Shown piece by piece: positions 62,498 through 64,000 of a stretch of 64,000 nt of DNA. The DNA lies in the NCBI RefSeq assembly GCF_008330225.1, contig NZ_CP042466.1, positions 496,001 to 560,000 on the forward strand, written 5' to 3'. The notes under the pieces were generated by a model, which saw only the letters and a list, made by a program, of their open reading frames with translations, searched no databases and was not told the DNA's origin. This stretch comes from Geobacter sp. FeAm09. GTDB lineage: Bacteria > Desulfobacterota > Desulfuromonadia > Geobacterales > Pseudopelobacteraceae. The number at the start of each line of letters is the position of its first letter. Position 1 is the first letter of the stretch. Both the position numbers and the translations under genes were made by a program.

Positions 62498-63343
62498 TTA
62501 AAATTCCGCCGGCATGGCCTTGACCTGTTTCGCCGTGAACACCGGGCCATCCTTGCAGACATAAACATTGCCCACGTTGCAGCGGCCGCATTTGCCCAGG
62601 CCGCATTTCATGCGGTTCTCCAGGGTCGTGTAGACCTGCTCGTCCGTAAAACCCAGCCGCTCCAGCACCGGCAGGGTGAATTTGATCATGATCGGCGGAC
62701 CGCATACCAGAGCGATGGTGTTCTCCGCGCCGGGGGCTGTTTCTTCCAGGATGGTCGGCACGAAACCGACCCTGCCGTCCCAATCCGGTCCGTTGCCCCC
62801 CGGATCCACGGTCTTTACCAACCGCACGTCTGCCCGGTCTTGCCATTCCTGCAGTTCCCGCTTGTAGACCAGGTCTGCCTCGGTGCGGGCCCCGTAGACG
62901 ATGGTGATGTCGCCAAACTTGTCGCGCCAGTCCAGGCAGTTCCAGATCAGGGTGCGCAGCGGCGGCAGGGCGATGCCCCCCGCCACGAAGACCAGGTTTT
63001 TGCCGAAGAACTCCTCGATGGGGAAGGAGTTGCCGTAGGGACCGCGCACCCCCATGGTGTCCCCCGGCTCCAGGCGCCGCAGGGCCTCGGTCACGCGGCC
63101 CACGGCGCGAAAACAGCACTCGATGGAGCCGGTGCGGGTCGGCGAAGAGGCGATGCAGAAGGTGGATTCGCCGGCGCCGAAGGCGGAGTACTCGGCAAAC
63201 TGCCCGGCACGAAAGGTGAAACCGTCCCTCAGCGCCTCGTCCTGGAAGACCAGCCGCAGGGTGCGCACGTCCGGCGTCTCGTCGATGACCTCGGCAACGG
63301 TGGCCAGGTGGGGGAGGTAGATGTTCTTGTTGTGATCACACAT
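62498..63343 (-). CDS. FAD/NAD(P)-binding oxidoreductase, hydrogenase/sulfur-reductase gamma-type subunit
   Basis: 281 residues. FAD site (F-AGQFAEYSAFG), NAD(P) site (GGIALPPLRTL) and a C-terminal [2Fe-2S] set of Cys in KCGLGKCGRC (with one more Cys at about 267). This is the FAD/ferredoxin-NAD(P)+-reductase-like subunit of soluble hydrogenase, sulfur reductase or Flox-Hdr complexes. Start at 63343 is the first ATG that gives the family opening. Electron-transfer role in the cytosol. Confidence 0.88.
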   Translation of the reverse strand: MCDHNKNIYLPHLATVAEVIDETPDVRTLRLVFQDEALRDGFTFRAGQFAEYSAFGAGESTFCIASSPTRTGSIECCFRAVGRVTEALRRLEPGDTMGVRGPYGNSFPIEEFFGKNLVFVAGGIALPPLRTLIWNCLDWRDKFGDITIVYGARTEADLVYKRELQEWQDRADVRLVKTVDPGGNGPDWDGRVGFVPTILEETAPGAENTIALVCGPPIMIKFTLPVLERLGFTDEQVYTTLENRMKCGLGKCGRCNVGNVYVCKDGPVFTAKQVKAMPAEF

Positions 63344-63356
63344 TTCTAAAAACCTT

Positions 63357-63521
63357 TTTGCCACAGAGACACAGAGACACAGAGACACAGAGGAAAAACT
63401 AGAGAAAAACCAGGCAGCAAACAATCTTTTGGGTTAAACCAAAGGCACACAATCTTCTTTGGGGGGAAACCATAAGCCTTTGTGTTTTGATTTTCTCCGT
63501 GTCTCTGTGTCTCCGTGGCAG
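63357..63521. repeat. Inverted repeat with CACAGAGA units between oxidoreductase genes
   Basis: Left arm (63362-63392) is four copies of the 8-mer CACAGAGA (last one short), after GCCA. Right arm (about 63494-63520) is TCTCCGTGTCTCTGTGTCTC and CGTGGCA, its inverted complement with small changes. The 100 bases between carry direct echoes (AACAATCTTTTGGG, CACAATCTTCTTTGGG). A similar string lies at about 6165-6206 and a partial copy near 63906. Looks like a dispersed non-coding palindromic element. Confidence 0.6.
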
Positions 63522-63531
63522 ATTATGAAGT

Positions 63532-63891
63532 TTATAATTTTGCAGCCATCTCGGTAAAGGCCTGGGCCTTGACCTTCAACTCCACCGGCCGGTTGTTGTC
63601 GCCGAAGCCGATGGTGATGACGCCTCCCACCAGTTGATGCTCCATCTCGGCGAACAGGATCGCCGCCGGGTCCACCAGCAGGTTGCCGGACTGGATGAAC
63701 CCCCGCTCCCGGAGCGCCGCCACGAACGCCTCCTGCTCGACCTTGGACACCTTCTTGAAGAGCTGCTTCCTGACCACCGGGCCGCCGAACCACACATCCA
63801 TCATGCGGGTGGTGTCCGACACCAGAGGGTTGTCCTCCGGGGTGGTCATCTGGGCGGCGATGACGTGCCGTATATTGATGAATCGTTCCAT
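63532..63891 (-). CDS. Hypothetical protein of the oxidoreductase cluster
   Basis: 119 residues, Met-Glu-Arg-Phe start. No membrane segment and no Cys. An internal pattern (VVRKQLFKKVSKVEQEAF, then a beta-rich half) is not matched to a family I know. It lies between the 4Fe-4S subunit end and the gamma-type subunit gene, all on the minus strand, so it may belong to the same complex. Confidence 0.7.
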   Translation of the reverse strand: MERFINIRHVIAAQMTTPEDNPLVSDTTRMMDVWFGGPVVRKQLFKKVSKVEQEAFVAALRERGFIQSGNLLVDPAAILFAEMEHQLVGGVITIGFGDNNRPVELKVKAQAFTEMAAKL

Positions 63892-63933
63892 GTAAGACCT
63901 CGTTTTGGCCTCTGTGGCAAATATGGCGTTCTT

Positions 63934-63999
63934 TTATTTCTTGCTTATCTCGGAAACAATCGCAGCGATATCGATCCCCACCGGGCAGAAGCGGATGCA
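63934..63999 (-). CDS. C-terminal end of a [4Fe-4S] subunit (HdrC/hydrogenase beta-type), partial
   Basis: The gene enters from the right edge and shows CIRFCPVGIDIAAIVSEI then KK and stop. The Cys-x3-CP pattern with GIDI is typical of the second ferredoxin motif of subunits paired with the gamma-type oxidoreductase. Only 21 residues are visible. Confidence 0.65.
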   Translation of the reverse strand, partial: CIRFCPVGIDIAAIVSEISKK

Positions 64000-64000
64000 T

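Overview
The window is high-GC bacterial chromosome and looks like a Geobacter-type member of the Desulfuromonadia. Pointers are the mercury-methylation pair hgcA/hgcB, a ferrous-iron (feo) operon, PerR with rubrerythrin, many two-component and cyclic-di-GMP proteins, a DUF512 radical-SAM protein, selA for selenocysteine synthesis, and the end of a hydrogenase/heterodisulfide-reductase-like electron-transfer cluster. No rRNA, tRNA, CRISPR array, prophage or insertion sequence was recognised. The exact genus cannot be fixed from sequence alone.

Layout. 1-11.6 kb: a MarR-controlled efflux pump (frameshifted), a hybrid histidine kinase, a minus-strand run of msrA, msrB, a MerA-like oxidoreductase, a thioesterase and a TVP38 membrane protein, then a TetR gene, a MotB/OmpA-like gene and a ROK sugar kinase. 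11.7-28.2 kb: conserved housekeeping genes (uvrA, glmU, prmA, rsmE, mutL, miaA, hfq) mixed with a GGDEF/EAL protein and a chemoreceptor. 28.3-34.6 kb: a hybrid kinase coupled to an iron-type alcohol dehydrogenase, small Cys-rich proteins, a diacylglycerol-kinase-like protein, and PerR-rubrerythrin. 34.7-41.3 kb: a minus-strand run of ten genes behind a perfect Fur-box-like palindrome. It encodes DUF2325, an outer-membrane protein, two FeoA proteins, FeoB, a FeoB-associated Cys-rich peptide, a FeoA-GGDEF fusion, an HD-GYP phosphodiesterase, a Fur-like DNA-binding domain without its metal-binding half, and a methyltransferase.

41.7-47.9 kb: a PHP-glycosyltransferase fusion, an alpha/beta-hydrolase-like protein, a GH3-type adenylating enzyme (frameshifted) and mutM. 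48.0-49.5 kb: a lower-GC Fic-type gene that looks acquired. 49.5-53.9 kb: a Cys-rich MarR regulator, hgcA, hgcB, an AhpD-like gene and a PEP-mutase-like gene on the minus strand, divergent from an ACR3 arsenite permease gene across a shared double palindrome. 54.0-56.8 kb: galE, a sugar isomerase and a K+ channel. 57.1-61.9 kb: a GntR regulator, then selA-ispD-response regulator/kinase-DsbC-like. 62.1-64.0 kb: a small Cys-pair periplasmic protein and the tail of a flavin/iron-sulphur oxidoreductase cluster.

The main discovery candidate is hgcA. Its reading frame begins at an ATG 20 bases after the regulator gene, but codon 35 is TGA, directly after a Cys codon (Cys34-TGA35-Gly-Pro-Pro). Between that TGA and the conserved part of HgcA there is no ATG, GTG or TTG. 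Eleven bases after the TGA is a perfect 7-bp hairpin with a GGG loop, a geometry that fits bacterial SECIS elements, and selA lies 6 kb away. I therefore propose a selenocysteine-containing HgcA. The main rival is an indel in a neighbouring C-run: two other genes here (MFS pump, GH3 enzyme) are broken at homopolymer runs.
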